64,000 nt of DNA from Rhodoferax sediminis (GTDB taxonomy: Bacteria > Pseudomonadota > Gammaproteobacteria > Burkholderiales > Burkholderiaceae_C), in contig NZ_CP035503.1 of the NCBI RefSeq assembly GCF_006970865.1, positions 3,671,001 through 3,735,000 on the forward strand, in the 5' to 3' direction. Under the pieces are notes generated by a model. The model had not been told where the DNA came from. It ran no database searches and saw nothing but the letters and a program-made list of their open reading frames with translations. Positions 1 to 8,512 of this stretch are shown here, in pieces (position 1 is the stretch's first letter; each line of letters starts with the position of its first letter). The translations under genes were made by a program, and so were the position numbers.

Positions 1-2532
1 AGTCCGTCGTCTGGCGTCTATAGCGCCAGTGTGCCCTCCCACCCGATCGCCATATCGCTGACACGATCCGGCACGACCGTTACCGCGACGTCCTCGGCTG
101 CCCATGGCTATGTGACAGGACAAACGGTCACAATCGCAGGGGCGACTGGTTCAAGATACAACGGCAGCTACGTGGTGACAACGACAGGCACCAATACCTT
201 CACGTACACCATTACCGATGGCCCTGCCACGCCGGACGGAGGCGGTACGGCCAAGGTCGGTTCCACTTCATACACTATTCCTGCTGGCAGCATCGCGCGC
301 AGCCCGAGCAACGCGAGCAATGTTTCCAACGTGACGGTAACGCTCGGCTCAACCATCACGTTCAGCGCAGGGAACACTGTCACCATCAGCGGTGCAGGCA
401 CGGGCGGCGTCAGCGCCTACAACGGCAGCTGGACGATCACCAACACGGGGACGAGTTGCCCCGGGGGAACCAAGTCAGGGAACCAGCCCACCAGCTTCTG
501 CTTCAATATCAACAGCACCCCGGCGTCGCCAGACTCAAGCTCCACAATCACCGCGGATGGTGGAACCAGCCCCCTCGCCATCACGGGGCTCTCGTACACC
601 GCTGGCACCTGTTCTGCAAATTCCACGGCTCTCGTCACCGCAACGACTTCTTTGGCGCCCAATTTTTCGGCGGGCAGTGTCGTCAGTATCGGAGGAACGG
701 TCGCGGCCAGCGAAAGTGCGTACGTAGGCAGCTTCAATGTCGTCAGCGTCAAAACCAGCGCACCCTACAACTTCACCTATAACATTCAGACAAGCCCCGG
801 AAATGCCACGAACTGCACCGATTCCTCCTCGGGCATGACCGCATCGGCGCAGGGCGTCGCCAAGGACGCGCTGATCAACTGGGTGCGCGGCAGCGACAAC
901 GTCGGCGACGAGCCCAGCCCCGGCGGCGGCATCACGATCCGCCCGTCGGTGCACGGCGATGTATTGCACTCGCGCCCGGCCGTCATCAACTACGGCGGCT
1001 CGACCGGCGTCGTCGTCTTCTATGGCGCCAACGACGGCATGTTCCGCGCCATCAACGGCAATCAGCCGCCAGCCACCAACACTTCGCCCGCGCCGATGGG
1101 CTCTTGCGTCTTGCCCGGCAACAGCACGTGCGCCATCGGGGGCACTCCTCCGGGCGGGGAGCTGTGGAGCTTCGTGCCGTCCGAGTTTTACCCCAAGCTT
1201 CAGCGGCTCTATAACAACAGCCCCGTCGTGAAGCTCGCCACCACGCCCGCCGGCCTCGTTCCGACGCCGCAGCCCAAGGACTACTTCTTCGACGGCACGC
1301 CGGGCGTATATCAGAACCAGGCGACCGGCAAGGCCTACATTTTCCTGTCCGCGCGCCGTGGTGGGCAGTTGCTCTACGCCCTGGATGTGAGCGACCCCAC
1401 CAAACCGAAATTCATGTGGAAGCACACCAACGCGGACCCGGGCTTCTCCGAGCTCGGGCAGACCTGGTCGCAACCCAAGGTGGCCCTCATCAAAGGCAAC
1501 GCCAATCCCGTGCTGATCTTCGGCGCCGGGTACGACCCCAACGAGGACGCCGAGTCGCCGAATACCGATACCATGGGCCGCGGCATCTTCATCCTCGATG
1601 CTGTGACCGGCCAATTGTTGTGGAGGGCGGGGCCGGGAGGCAGTTCCAACACATGCAATGTGAATCCCTGCCAGCTTCAGAGCATGACCTATGCCATGCC
1701 GGCCGACATCACCCTGGTCGACCGCAACTTCGACGGCTACATCGACCGGCTCTATGCCGCCGATGTCGGCGGCAACATCTGGCGCGTGGACCTCGAACCC
1801 GTGTCGGGATCCACTGATCTTGGCGATGCACGGGTTACGCTGCTCGCGGCCCTGGGTGGGACGGGCACCACCAAACGCAAGATGTTTTTCCCGCCTGACG
1901 TCGTTCTGACGAAAAACTACGACGCGGTCGTCGCAAGCACCGGGGATCGCGAGCACCCCCTGTACATTCAGCAGGCCCAAAGCATCGTGAACCGCTTCTA
2001 CATGATCAAGGACACAAATGTCGGCATGAGCGCCGCGGGCTGGACCACCGTGCACGACGACACCAGCAGCACGGCCAACGCCCAGCCACCCATGCTGTTC
2101 AATGCCACATCAACGCCTTACAACCAGACCCTCAGCGGCTTCTACATCACCTTGCTGGGGGCGGGGGAAAAAGGCGTGAACGCACCACAGGCGTTCGCCG
2201 GTACGGTCTACTTCGGCACGAACACACCTACCGCCCCCAGCACCACCAGTTGCCAGGGCAATCTCGGCACGGCGCTTGCCTATGCGGTGAACTTGTTCAG
2301 CGGGCAATCAAGTTCGGTCAAATTCGCTGGCGGAGGGCTGGCTCCTTCACCAGTATTCGGCGTCGTCACGGTAAACGTCGATGGCAAGCCGCGGCAGCTT
2401 CCTTTCATGATTGGCAGCGGGGCGGGTTCGAACGCCGCCGACCAGCAATCGAGCCTTGGCGCGACAAAGCCGGTTATTCCCGTCAATGTTAAGAAGAAAA
2501 GAACCTACTGGTATCGGGACATCGATCGTTGA
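1..2532 (+). CDS. pilY1: PilY1-like type IV pilus tip/assembly protein, 5'-truncated by window edge
   Basis: This is the C-terminal part of a PilY1 protein, the calcium-responsive factor at the tip of type IV pili used for pilus extension, twitching and adhesion. The frame is open through base 1, so the N-terminus lies outside the window. From about base 840 the propeller domain begins with typical PilY1 wording such as VLHSRPAVINYGG and FYGANDGMFRAING. A calcium loop of the DxNxDxxxD type (DRNFDGYID) starts at base 1720 and is followed by YAADVGGNIWRVD, matching the calcium site of Pseudomonas PilY1. Upstream, bases 40-860 encode three degenerate repeats rich in Thr, Ser and Gly that are not part of the conserved propeller. 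Convergent with the next gene. Confidence 0.88.
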   Translation, partial: SPSSGVYSASVPSHPIAISLTRSGTTVTATSSAAHGYVTGQTVTIAGATGSRYNGSYVVTTTGTNTFTYTITDGPATPDGGGTAKVGSTSYTIPAGSIARSPSNASNVSNVTVTLGSTITFSAGNTVTISGAGTGGVSAYNGSWTITNTGTSCPGGTKSGNQPTSFCFNINSTPASPDSSSTITADGGTSPLAITGLSYTAGTCSANSTALVTATTSLAPNFSAGSVVSIGGTVAASESAYVGSFNVVSVKTSAPYNFTYNIQTSPGNATNCTDSSSGMTASAQGVAKDALINWVRGSDNVGDEPSPGGGITIRPSVHGDVLHSRPAVINYGGSTGVVVFYGANDGMFRAINGNQPPATNTSPAPMGSCVLPGNSTCAIGGTPPGGELWSFVPSEFYPKLQRLYNNSPVVKLATTPAGLVPTPQPKDYFFDGTPGVYQNQATGKAYIFLSARRGGQLLYALDVSDPTKPKFMWKHTNADPGFSELGQTWSQPKVALIKGNANPVLIFGAGYDPNEDAESPNTDTMGRGIFILDAVTGQLLWRAGPGGSSNTCNVNPCQLQSMTYAMPADITLVDRNFDGYIDRLYAADVGGNIWRVDLEPVSGSTDLGDARVTLLAALGGTGTTKRKMFFPPDVVLTKNYDAVVASTGDREHPLYIQQAQSIVNRFYMIKDTNVGMSAAGWTTVHDDTSSTANAQPPMLFNATSTPYNQTLSGFYITLLGAGEKGVNAPQAFAGTVYFGTNTPTAPSTTSCQGNLGTALAYAVNLFSGQSSSVKFAGGGLAPSPVFGVVTVNVDGKPRQLPFMIGSGAGSNAADQQSSLGATKPVIPVNVKKKRTYWYRDIDR

Positions 2533-2565
2533 GAAATAGCGGGAGGCATCGGCTCCCGCTATTTC
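2533..2565. terminator. Perfect 13-bp hairpin between convergent genes
   Basis: Arms 2533-2545 and 2553-2565 are exact reverse complements with a 7-nt loop. The outer A/T pairs give a short U-run in either direction. It starts directly after the pilY1 stop and its right arm contains the stop codon of the cytochrome c gene, so it probably ends transcription from both sides. Confidence 0.8.
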
Positions 2566-2948
2566 AAGGTGGCCAGGTAGGCCACCAGATCGGCGCGGTC
2601 CTGGGCGTTGTCCACCTGGTAGTTCATCTTCTGGCCCGGCACCAGGCCTTCGGGATTCTTCAGCCAGAGCAGCAGCTTCTCGCGCGTCCAGACGAAATGA
2701 CTTTGCGCCAGTGCTGGCGAGTAGTCGTAGCCCGCCGCGCTGCCGGACACGCGCCCCAGCACGCCCTTGTGCATGGGGCCCACGCGGTTGGCGTCCACGC
2801 TGTGGCAGGCACCGCAGCGGGACTCGTACAAGGCCTGGCCGCGCGTGGCCGAACCGCTGTCCTGCGCCACGGCAGACGTGGCGCCGATGGCGAGCAGCAG
2901 CGCGCCCATCACAGCCGCCGTCCGCCGCGGCCGCTTGCCGCGCGCCAT
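2559..2948 (-). CDS. Monoheme c-type cytochrome (class I), exported
   Basis: A 129-residue protein with an N-terminal signal peptide (basic start, hydrophobic stretch, cleavage near SAVAQ) and one heme-attachment motif CGACH at residues 45-49. Met108 in PGQKMNY is the probable sixth iron ligand. The size and the order heme motif, GP, Y..A, Met fit small soluble cytochromes c of the c2/c550 type, acting in the periplasm. It starts two bases after the stop of the ferritin-like gene, so the two are almost certainly co-transcribed. The electron partner is not shown by the sequence. Confidence 0.85.
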   Translation of the reverse strand: MARGKRPRRTAAVMGALLLAIGATSAVAQDSGSATRGQALYESRCGACHSVDANRVGPMHKGVLGRVSGSAAGYDYSPALAQSHFVWTREKLLLWLKNPEGLVPGQKMNYQVDNAQDRADLVAYLATLK

Positions 2949-2950
2949 TC

Positions 2951-3529
2951 TCAGGCCCCGAAGCTCAGCGCGTCGTTCGGCAGCGGCCGGCCCAGCGCAC
3001 CGAGCAGCGCGGTGTAGTGCATGGTCTCGTCCGCCGCCAGGCGGCCTGCCACCTTGGCCAGGTCGCGGTTGCCGAAGGCCGGGATCACGCCAAGGTAGGC
3101 ATTGACCGCGCCGAGTTCGAGCCGGGTCGCCAGCTCCAGCACGTCGGTCTGGTTCTTCAGCGTGTTGGCGTGCAGTTCGGCGGCGTACTGGGCCAGCGTT
3201 TTCTCGGCCACGGGTTTGCCGCCCAGTTTGTTGATGGTGGCGATGAGCGCGTCGCGGTGCCCCTTGTGCTGGCTCTGGAACAGCACGGCCACCTTGAGCG
3301 GGCCCGGTTGCAGCAGGCCGCTGGTGGCGCCGAGCTGATAGGCGCCGATGGCCTCGAATTCGAGGCCGAGCGCCACGTTGAGGATGGACACGTCCTTGGA
3401 CATGTCGCCGCCCATGCCTTGTGCCAGTGCTTCCTTGCCGGCGAGCATGGCCACGGCCACGGCGGACAGGCCGCCGGTGGTGCCCAGGAATGAACGACGC
3501 GATGCCGCAGTGGGGGTGATGAGTTGCAT
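2951..3529 (-). CDS. Tat-exported ferritin-like domain protein
   Basis: 192 residues. The N-terminus carries SRRSFLG followed by a hydrophobic segment and ALAQG, a Tat signal that implies export of a folded, possibly metal-loaded protein. The mature part has ferritin-like helix motifs with Glu and His at the expected places: LEFEAIGAY, SQHKGHRD, RLELGAVNAY and DETMHY. This suggests a four-helix bundle, possibly with a diiron site. The function is unknown; roles in iron handling or peroxide protection are inference. First gene of a two-gene unit with the cytochrome c downstream. A GGAG-type ribosome site precedes the ATG. Confidence 0.75.
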   Translation of the reverse strand: MQLITPTAASRRSFLGTTGGLSAVAVAMLAGKEALAQGMGGDMSKDVSILNVALGLEFEAIGAYQLGATSGLLQPGPLKVAVLFQSQHKGHRDALIATINKLGGKPVAEKTLAQYAAELHANTLKNQTDVLELATRLELGAVNAYLGVIPAFGNRDLAKVAGRLAADETMHYTALLGALGRPLPNDALSFGA

Positions 3530-3684
3530 GTGAATCTCCTTGTGGGTTGCCGTCGCTGAAATGGTTGCGACACCTGCCTTACGCGGCAGCGCGCAACAAC
3601 GGATTCAGCTTGCCCCTCGAGTTTTGTCGGGCATCAGGAATTTGAATCCAGCGGCCGGCTGCCTGCGTAGCGCGCGCGATGGCA

Positions 3685-3713
3685 TTGACATAGGCTTACG
3701 CGTAACTTACTCT
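3685..3713 (+). promoter_or_regulatory. Candidate sigma-70 promoter for the small membrane protein gene
   Basis: TTGACA at 3685-3690, a 17-bp spacer, then TACTCT at 3708-3713. The -35 is a perfect match and the -10 is weak. It lies 22 bp before the ATG, with GGAGG about 5 bp before the start. Confidence 0.45.
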
Positions 3714-3735
3714 GAAAAAGCTACCGGAGGCTTTC

Positions 3736-4038
3736 ATGAACCACCATCCGACGCATCCCCCAAGTCACCCTCTGACGCTGGCCAGACTCCAGCGCATCAA
3801 GCGATGGCATGTCGCGCACAAGGCCGACCATCCGCTGGAGTACCAGTTGTGGGATGCGGTGTTGACGCTGTGGGTCATGGGCTGGGTGGGCTGGGTGCCG
3901 GCCTTTGCGTTCGACGCACCGTGGGCCTATCCGCTATGCCTGCTGGCGATCTGGTCGCCGCGCCTGTACGTGGGCTGGCGCATCCGGGCGCACGAGGCGC
4001 AGCGTCTCAGGTGCGACTGGCTGGACGCCGCCGGCTGA
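3736..4038 (+). CDS. Small conserved membrane protein, function unknown
   Basis: 100 residues with a His/Pro-rich N-terminus (NHHPTHPPSHP), a basic stretch, and two hydrophobic segments at roughly residues 40-60 and 63-80 that can form a membrane hairpin. A strong GGAGG ribosome site fixes the start. It sits just ahead of the crotonase gene (14-bp gap), so the two may be co-transcribed. I do not recognise a family with a known function. Confidence 0.65.
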   Translation: MNHHPTHPPSHPLTLARLQRIKRWHVAHKADHPLEYQLWDAVLTLWVMGWVGWVPAFAFDAPWAYPLCLLAIWSPRLYVGWRIRAHEAQRLRCDWLDAAG

Positions 4039-4052
4039 ACTACAGTGCAGGC

Positions 4053-4922
4053 ATGAACACCGCAAACCCCACGATTGCTTCCAGCCTCAGCTGCTTCTCC
4101 CTCACGACAACAGATCATGTGGCGCACCTGGTGCTGAATCGCCCCGAGGCGCTGAACACCATGAACCCGGCCTTCTGGCGTGAGCTCGATCAGGTGCTGA
4201 CCTCGCTGCACAAAGACGGCACGGCGCGCGCACTGGTGATCTCCAGCACCGGCAAGCATTTTTCGGCCGGCATGGCGCTGGAGACTTTTGGCGGCGCCAT
4301 CGCCATGGACGACCGCAGCGCCGAGGGGCGCGCCGCCATCTTCGATCTGCTGACCGACATGCAAGCCACCTTCACCAAGCTGGAGACGCTGCGCATCCCC
4401 GTGATTGCCGCGATCCAGGGTGGCTGCATCGGCGGCGCGGTCGACATGGTGACGGCCTGCTGCATCCGCTACGCAACAAAGGACGCCTTCTTCTGCATCC
4501 AGGAAATCAACATCGGCATGGTCGCCGACGTCGGTACGCTGCAGCGCTTACCGAAACTGATCCCGCTCGGCGTGGTGAAGGAGCTGGCCTACACCGGCCG
4601 GCGCCTGTCCGCGCAGAAGGCGCTGGGCTACGGCCTGGTCAACGAGGTCTTCGATTCGCCAGAGGCCCTTCTCGCCGCCGCGCTGCAATGCGCGAAGGAA
4701 ATCGCCGCCAAGCCGCCGGTCGCCATCTGGGGCACCAAGCAGGTCATCCACTATGCCCGCGATCACACGGTGGACGACGCGCTCAAACAGATGGGCTGGG
4801 TCCAGGGCGCGATCTGGAGCAACGCCCATGTGCGCGAGGCCGTGACTGCAACGAGAGAGAAACGCGCGGGCAACTTCACGGCTTTGTCCGAACTTCAGTC
4901 TTTTAGAGAAATCGGCCTGTAG
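4053..4922 (+). CDS. Crotonase family, probable delta(3,5)-delta(2,4)-dienoyl-CoA isomerase (ECH1-like)
   Basis: 289 residues, starting at the ATG that opens MNTANPTIAS; the frame is open further upstream but that part overlaps the preceding gene. Crotonase oxyanion-hole segments HFSAGMAL and GGCIGGAVDM are present. Three acidic residues, Asp131, Glu151 and Asp159, have the same 20- and 8-residue spacing as Asp176, Glu196 and Asp204, the residues described for rat ECH1. The surrounding words (VDMVTACCIRYATKDAFF, VADVGTLQRLPK) also resemble ECH1. The inferred role is moving double bonds during beta-oxidation of unsaturated fatty acids with odd-numbered double bonds. A plain enoyl-CoA hydratase is less likely because the usual hydratase Glu pair is not evident. 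Confidence 0.82.
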   Translation: MNTANPTIASSLSCFSLTTTDHVAHLVLNRPEALNTMNPAFWRELDQVLTSLHKDGTARALVISSTGKHFSAGMALETFGGAIAMDDRSAEGRAAIFDLLTDMQATFTKLETLRIPVIAAIQGGCIGGAVDMVTACCIRYATKDAFFCIQEINIGMVADVGTLQRLPKLIPLGVVKELAYTGRRLSAQKALGYGLVNEVFDSPEALLAAALQCAKEIAAKPPVAIWGTKQVIHYARDHTVDDALKQMGWVQGAIWSNAHVREAVTATREKRAGNFTALSELQSFREIGL

Positions 4923-4939
4923 CCTTTACCGTAAGCGTC

Positions 4940-5040
4940 GTCATTCCCGCGAAGGCGGGAATCCAGAAATTCCACCTTGCGTGTGCAAAGGCCTTGGATT
5001 CCCGCCTTCGCGGGAATGACAGAGAGGACGCGGGAATGAC
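4940..5040. repeat. Paired inverted dRS3-like repeats
   Basis: A 25-bp unit (GTCATTCCCGCG... type, 4940-4964) and its exact reverse complement (4996-5020) flank 31 bp. A 12-bp partial third copy (CGCGGGAATGAC) follows at 5029-5040. Each unit is itself an ATTCCC-N8-GGGAAT palindrome. The pair lies between convergent genes, so the structure may also act as a terminator. A related pair occurs at 8513-8597. Confidence 0.85.
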
Positions 5041-5051
5041 AGCACTTGAAA

Positions 5052-5897
5052 TTATTGCCGCGCGGTGCGGATGTTCGGCGGCAGCGTCTGCGGGTAGCTG
5101 GTGCGAAACGGGTTGATGTCGAGCCCGCCGCGGCGCGTGTAGCGCGCGTACACCGCCAGCTTCGTGGGCCGGCAGCGCGTCCACAGGTCCATGAAGATGC
5201 GCTCGACGCACTGCTCGTGAAACTCGTTGTGGTTGCGAAAGCTGACCAGGTACTGCAGCAGGCCGCCCTGCTCGATCTGCGGGCCACTGTAGCTGATCTG
5301 TACGCTGCCCCAGTCGGGCTGGCCGGTCACCAGGCAGTTGCTCTTGAGCAGATTGCTGGTCAGCACCTCGGTCACGGGCTGCTCGTCAAACGCGGCCATC
5401 AACAGCTCGGGCGCCGGCGTGTACTGGCTGCACTCGACGTCGAGCCGGTCCAGGCTCAGGCCGTCGAGCTCATGCACCGGCTCGCGGTCGAACATCTCGG
5501 GCAGCAACACCTTCACGCCAACCGAGGACTGCACCGGGCCGCCGCGCCAGACGGCCTCGTTGATGTCGGCGCGGATGCAGGCGCGCACGGCCTCGGCGTC
5601 GGCGAACTTCGTGTTGCTGAAGCTGCCCAGGTAGAGCTTGAACGACTTGCTCTCCACGATGTTCGGCGACTCGCACGGCACCATGATGTGGGCCAGCGCC
5701 ACCTGCGGCTTGCCGCGCAGGTTGAGCCAGCTGAGTTCGAACGCGGTCCACAGGTCGGCGCCAAAAAAGGGCGGCGCACCGACCACCCCGATCTCCGCGC
5801 GCTTGGCGGCGCGCGCAATCGGGAACAGCTGCGAGGCGTCGTAATGATCGACGTAACTGGCCGGCTTGCCGAGCAGGGAGTCTTCAGGGCTATTCAT
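5052..5897 (-). CDS. queF: NADPH-dependent 7-cyano-7-deazaguanine reductase, long (YqfK/YcjF-type) form
   Basis: 281 residues. It reduces preQ0 to preQ1 in queuosine biosynthesis. The QueF signature [17 protein letters not shown] is present, as is the duplicated tunnel-fold layout of the long QueF form. Cys188 in [12 protein letters not shown] is the expected thioimide-forming cysteine (Cys190 in E. coli). The [12 protein letters not shown] and INPFRTS segments also fit. The ATG overlaps the TGA of the upstream hydrolase gene in an ATGA arrangement, which fixes the start and indicates translational coupling. The frame runs much further upstream, but that part is antisense-like shadow of the hydrolase. 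Confidence 0.95.
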   Translation of the reverse strand: MNSPEDSLLGKPASYVDHYDASQLFPIARAAKRAEIGVVGAPPFFGADLWTAFELSWLNLRGKPQVALAHIMVPCESPNIVESKSFKLYLGSFSNTKFADAEAVRACIRADINEAVWRGGPVQSSVGVKVLLPEMFDREPVHELDGLSLDRLDVECSQYTPAPELLMAAFDEQPVTEVLTSNLLKSNCLVTGQPDWGSVQISYSGPQIEQGGLLQYLVSFRNHNEFHEQCVERIFMDLWTRCRPTKLAVYARYTRRGGLDINPFRTSYPQTLPPNIRTARQ

Positions 5898-6787
5898 GCT
5901 GTTTTGAGGTGCGGGATCAAGGGTTCGAGCAGGCGTTCGACCACGCCGGGCGGCAGGTCGTGGCCCATGCCTTCCACGCCGACCAGCCGGGCGCCGCGGA
6001 TGCGCCGCGCCGTGTCTTCGCCGCAGGCGTAGGGCACCAGCGGATCGGCCTTGCCGTGCAGCACCAGCGTCGGGCTTTGCACGCGCGCAAGATCGGCCGC
6101 GCGCGTGACATCGGCCACGATGGCCAGCATCTGGCGCAGCGTGCCGACCGGATGAAAGCTGCGCTGGATGCCGAGCAGGATGCGCTCGCGCATCTGCGCA
6201 TCGGTCATCGGGAAGCCTGGACTGCCGATCGTCCGGAACAGTTGGACGTAGTAGTCGGCCACATCCGCCAGCGCGTTGCTCGCGGGCTGGCCCAGCATGG
6301 CGCGCATCACCTCGGGGCGGGCTTGCGGCAAGCCACGTGCGCCGCTCGAGCTCATGATGCTGGTCAGGCTGAGCACCCGCTCGGGCGCCGCAATGGCAAC
6401 GCGCTGGGCAATCATGCCGCCCATGCTGACGCCGACCACATGCGCCTTGTCGATATGCAGCGCATCGAGCACGCCGACCGCATCCAGCGCCATGTCGGCC
6501 AGGCTGTAGGGCGCGCGCGGCGTGAGGCCGAGCTTGAGCTTGAGCCCCTGCCACAGCAGGTTGGGTTTGCCGAGCTGGTCGAAATGCTGGGACAGGCCGA
6601 TGTCGCGGTTGTCAAACCGGATCACGCGGTAGCCGGCGTCCACCAGCGCCTGCACCAGCGCGGGCGGCCAGGCCACCAGCTGCATGCCCAAACCCATGAT
6701 CAGCAGCACCGCCGGGCGCGCCTCGCCGCTCGCGCCGGGGCCGCTGTCTTCGACTTCGACGTCAATGCCGTTTGCTCTTATTTTCAT
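5894..6787 (-). CDS. Alpha/beta hydrolase
   Basis: 297 residues of alpha/beta hydrolase fold. The nucleophile elbow is GVSMGG, the acid is in HGKADPLVP, and the histidine is in GMGHDLPP. The oxyanion-hole region reads LLIMGLGMQ. The closest remembered relatives are esterases of the RdmC/aclacinomycin methylesterase type; the substrate cannot be told from sequence. It is translationally coupled to queF. The start codon lies inside a 17-bp GCTAT-N7-type word that covers codons 1-5, so this dispersed repeat overlaps the translation start. Confidence 0.85.
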   Translation of the reverse strand: MKIRANGIDVEVEDSGPGASGEARPAVLLIMGLGMQLVAWPPALVQALVDAGYRVIRFDNRDIGLSQHFDQLGKPNLLWQGLKLKLGLTPRAPYSLADMALDAVGVLDALHIDKAHVVGVSMGGMIAQRVAIAAPERVLSLTSIMSSSGARGLPQARPEVMRAMLGQPASNALADVADYYVQLFRTIGSPGFPMTDAQMRERILLGIQRSFHPVGTLRQMLAIVADVTRAADLARVQSPTLVLHGKADPLVPYACGEDTARRIRGARLVGVEGMGHDLPPGVVERLLEPLIPHLKTA

Positions 6788-6790
6788 AGC
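6774..6790. repeat. GCTAT-N7-ATAGC 17-mer, one mismatch, over the hydrolase start codon
   Basis: Reads GCTCT-N7-ATAGC on the plus strand. On the minus strand it includes the ATG of the hydrolase gene. One of at least fifteen copies in the window. Confidence 0.65.
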
Positions 6791-6821
6791 ATATTGCCAA
6801 TGTCCTGTATGGGCTACAGCC
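6786..6821. repeat. Short intergenic mosaic element
   Basis: The stretch ATAGCATATTGCCAATG, followed by TATGGGCTACAGCC, closely resembles the one at 12055-12090 (ATAGC, TATTGCCAATATGGGCT, GCGCC). Both lie at gene ends and both begin with an ATAGC half-site of the 17-mer family. They look like two copies of a dispersed noncoding element. Confidence 0.6.
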
Positions 6822-6826
6822 CTCTT

Positions 6827-7705
6827 TTATGTAAATTCCCGCTCGCGCAGCCACTTCGTGGCGATCCACTTCTCGCCGGCGATCACGGGCGCGCCGCCGT
6901 GCAGGGTATAGGTGCTGGGGTGCGGCCGCTCGTAGCTGAAAAACACCGCGTTGCCGCGTTTCGGGGCGACTTCCAGATGCACGTTCGGAAACGTGGTGCC
7001 GCCGCCCTTCTCGGGCTCGCTCAGGTAGATCACCAGCGTGGCCACGCGCTGGCCGCCGCGCTTGAGAATCGCGGCCGTGCCGGGTTCATCCGGGTCGAAA
7101 TAGTCGTAGTGCGGCTTGTACTCCGCGCCTGGCGGGTAGCGCAGGATCTGCAGGCCCTCGCCATTTTCCACGGGCCAGTTGACGAGCCGCGCAATGCGCG
7201 CCTCGATGCGCGCCACCAGTTCGTTTTCGCCGCGTTCGAAAAACATGCCGCGGCTGGTGCGATCGTCATTCGGCGCCTCACCGTGTTCCTGGGTGGCCAC
7301 GGTGAGCGAGCGCGCCATGCGCGGGCGGGCCGCCGCGATCAGGGCATCGCATTCGTCGTCGCCCAGCAGGTTGCCGAACACCACCAGGCGCGGGTCCAGC
7401 ATGGCCTGCAGCACATGCACGCGCCGGTCGCCCGCCTCCAGATACAAGGGCGACTCGGCCAGCGCCGGCTCGGGCACCGGCACGGCCAGCGGCAGCTCGT
7501 CCTCCTCGGCCCGCGCCGCCTCCCTGGCAAGGTACTCGCTCAGGACCTTTTGCAGCGCCGCCAGCGCCACGTCCTCGCGCCAGCCGGAGGCCACCATGGA
7601 TTCGACCATGGTCTGCGGGGGCTGTCCGGACGCGGCCTGCGCCACGATCCACTCGCGCAGCTCTAGAGTGATGTGCTGCGGGCTGTCAATCATGATGTCG
7701 CTCAC
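6827..7705 (-). CDS. 2-oxoglutarate/Fe(II) oxygenase, prolyl 4-hydroxylase-like
   Basis: 292 residues. The C-terminal half is a double-stranded beta-helix dioxygenase: iron ligands His and Asp in YKPHYDYFD and the distal His in TLHGGAPV, followed by GEKWIATKW with the lysine expected to hold 2-oxoglutarate. GGGTTFPN and GNAVFFSY are also typical of bacterial P4H proteins. The N-terminal 90 residues are helical and acidic. The start is GTG at 7705 within a GTGA overlap with yaaA, so it is coupled to yaaA. It hydroxylates a protein or peptide substrate that the sequence does not reveal. Confidence 0.88.
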   Translation of the reverse strand: MSDIMIDSPQHITLELREWIVAQAASGQPPQTMVESMVASGWREDVALAALQKVLSEYLAREAARAEEDELPLAVPVPEPALAESPLYLEAGDRRVHVLQAMLDPRLVVFGNLLGDDECDALIAAARPRMARSLTVATQEHGEAPNDDRTSRGMFFERGENELVARIEARIARLVNWPVENGEGLQILRYPPGAEYKPHYDYFDPDEPGTAAILKRGGQRVATLVIYLSEPEKGGGTTFPNVHLEVAPKRGNAVFFSYERPHPSTYTLHGGAPVIAGEKWIATKWLREREFT

Positions 7706-8478
7706 ACCGCCCTGCGGCGAAACACCAGCCGCTCGGGACCCGATACGCCCGCGTCGAATGCATAGCCTTCGAGGTTGAAAGCTTCGAGCCGCCTGGGCGT
7801 GCTGATGCGGTGCGTGGCGGCGTAGCGCGCCATCAGGCCGCGCGCCCGCTTGGCGAAGAAGCTGATGACCTTGTAGCGGCCGTTTTTGAACTCTTCAAAG
7901 ACGCACTCCACGACACGCGCCTTGAGAGCCTTGCGGTGCACCGACTTGAAGTACTCCGTTGATGCCAGGTTCACGACCACCGGCGTCCTGTCGGACTGCA
8001 GCCGCTCGTTCAGGTGCTCCGCGATCTGCGTGCCCCAGAACTGGTACAGATTCTTGCCCTTTTCGGTCGGCAGCTGGGTGCCCATCTCCAGCCGATACGG
8101 CTGCATCCGGTCGAGCGGGCGCAGCACGCCATACAGGCCGCTCAGGATGCACAGATGGTCCTGCGCCCACGCCAGTTGGGGCGGCTTGAGCGTTCTGGCA
8201 TCGAGCCCTTTGTACCCATCGCCGTTGAACGCGAGCGCCGCCTGGCGCGAATTTTGGGCCGTGAAGCGCGGCACCCAGGCCTGGTAGCGCGCCACGTTCA
8301 GGCTGGAGAGCGCATCACTCAGGTGCATGAGTTCGGCCACCTGCTGCGGCGACTTTTGCGCCAGCACCTTGATCAGTTCCGTCGACTGGCGCACAAATTG
8401 CGGCTGCGTGTGCGGCACGTCGTCTCCCACCGAAGTGTCGTAGTCGAGGGCTTTGGCAGGGGACAACAAAAACAGCAT
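7702..8478 (-). CDS. yaaA: YaaA peroxide-stress protein (DUF328 family)
   Basis: 258 residues, the full family length. It begins MLFLLSPAKALDYD and contains LSGLYGVLRPLDRMQPYRLEMG, NLASTEYFKSV and KVISFFAKRARGLMARY, all hallmarks of YaaA. In E. coli this DNA-binding protein limits free iron and protects DNA during peroxide stress. It is followed, with a 4-bp overlap, by the iron/2-oxoglutarate oxygenase gene, so the two are an operon. A dRS3-like repeat pair lies just upstream of its start. Confidence 0.93.
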   Translation of the reverse strand: MLFLLSPAKALDYDTSVGDDVPHTQPQFVRQSTELIKVLAQKSPQQVAELMHLSDALSSLNVARYQAWVPRFTAQNSRQAALAFNGDGYKGLDARTLKPPQLAWAQDHLCILSGLYGVLRPLDRMQPYRLEMGTQLPTEKGKNLYQFWGTQIAEHLNERLQSDRTPVVVNLASTEYFKSVHRKALKARVVECVFEEFKNGRYKVISFFAKRARGLMARYAATHRISTPRRLEAFNLEGYAFDAGVSGPERLVFRRRAV

Positions 8479-8512
8479 GGCTCAAACTTCAGGAAAAATA
8501 ATACAAACATTT

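Noticed and set aside
4940..5040. CRISPR-like repeats
   Set aside because: Only two full copies in inverted orientation plus a fragment, with no regular direct repeats or spacers and no cas genes.
5052..6554. Possible fusion of QueF with an N-terminal 219-residue extension
   Set aside because: The extension is the out-of-frame shadow of the alpha/beta hydrolase. The ATGA overlap and family length support the short QueF start at 5897.
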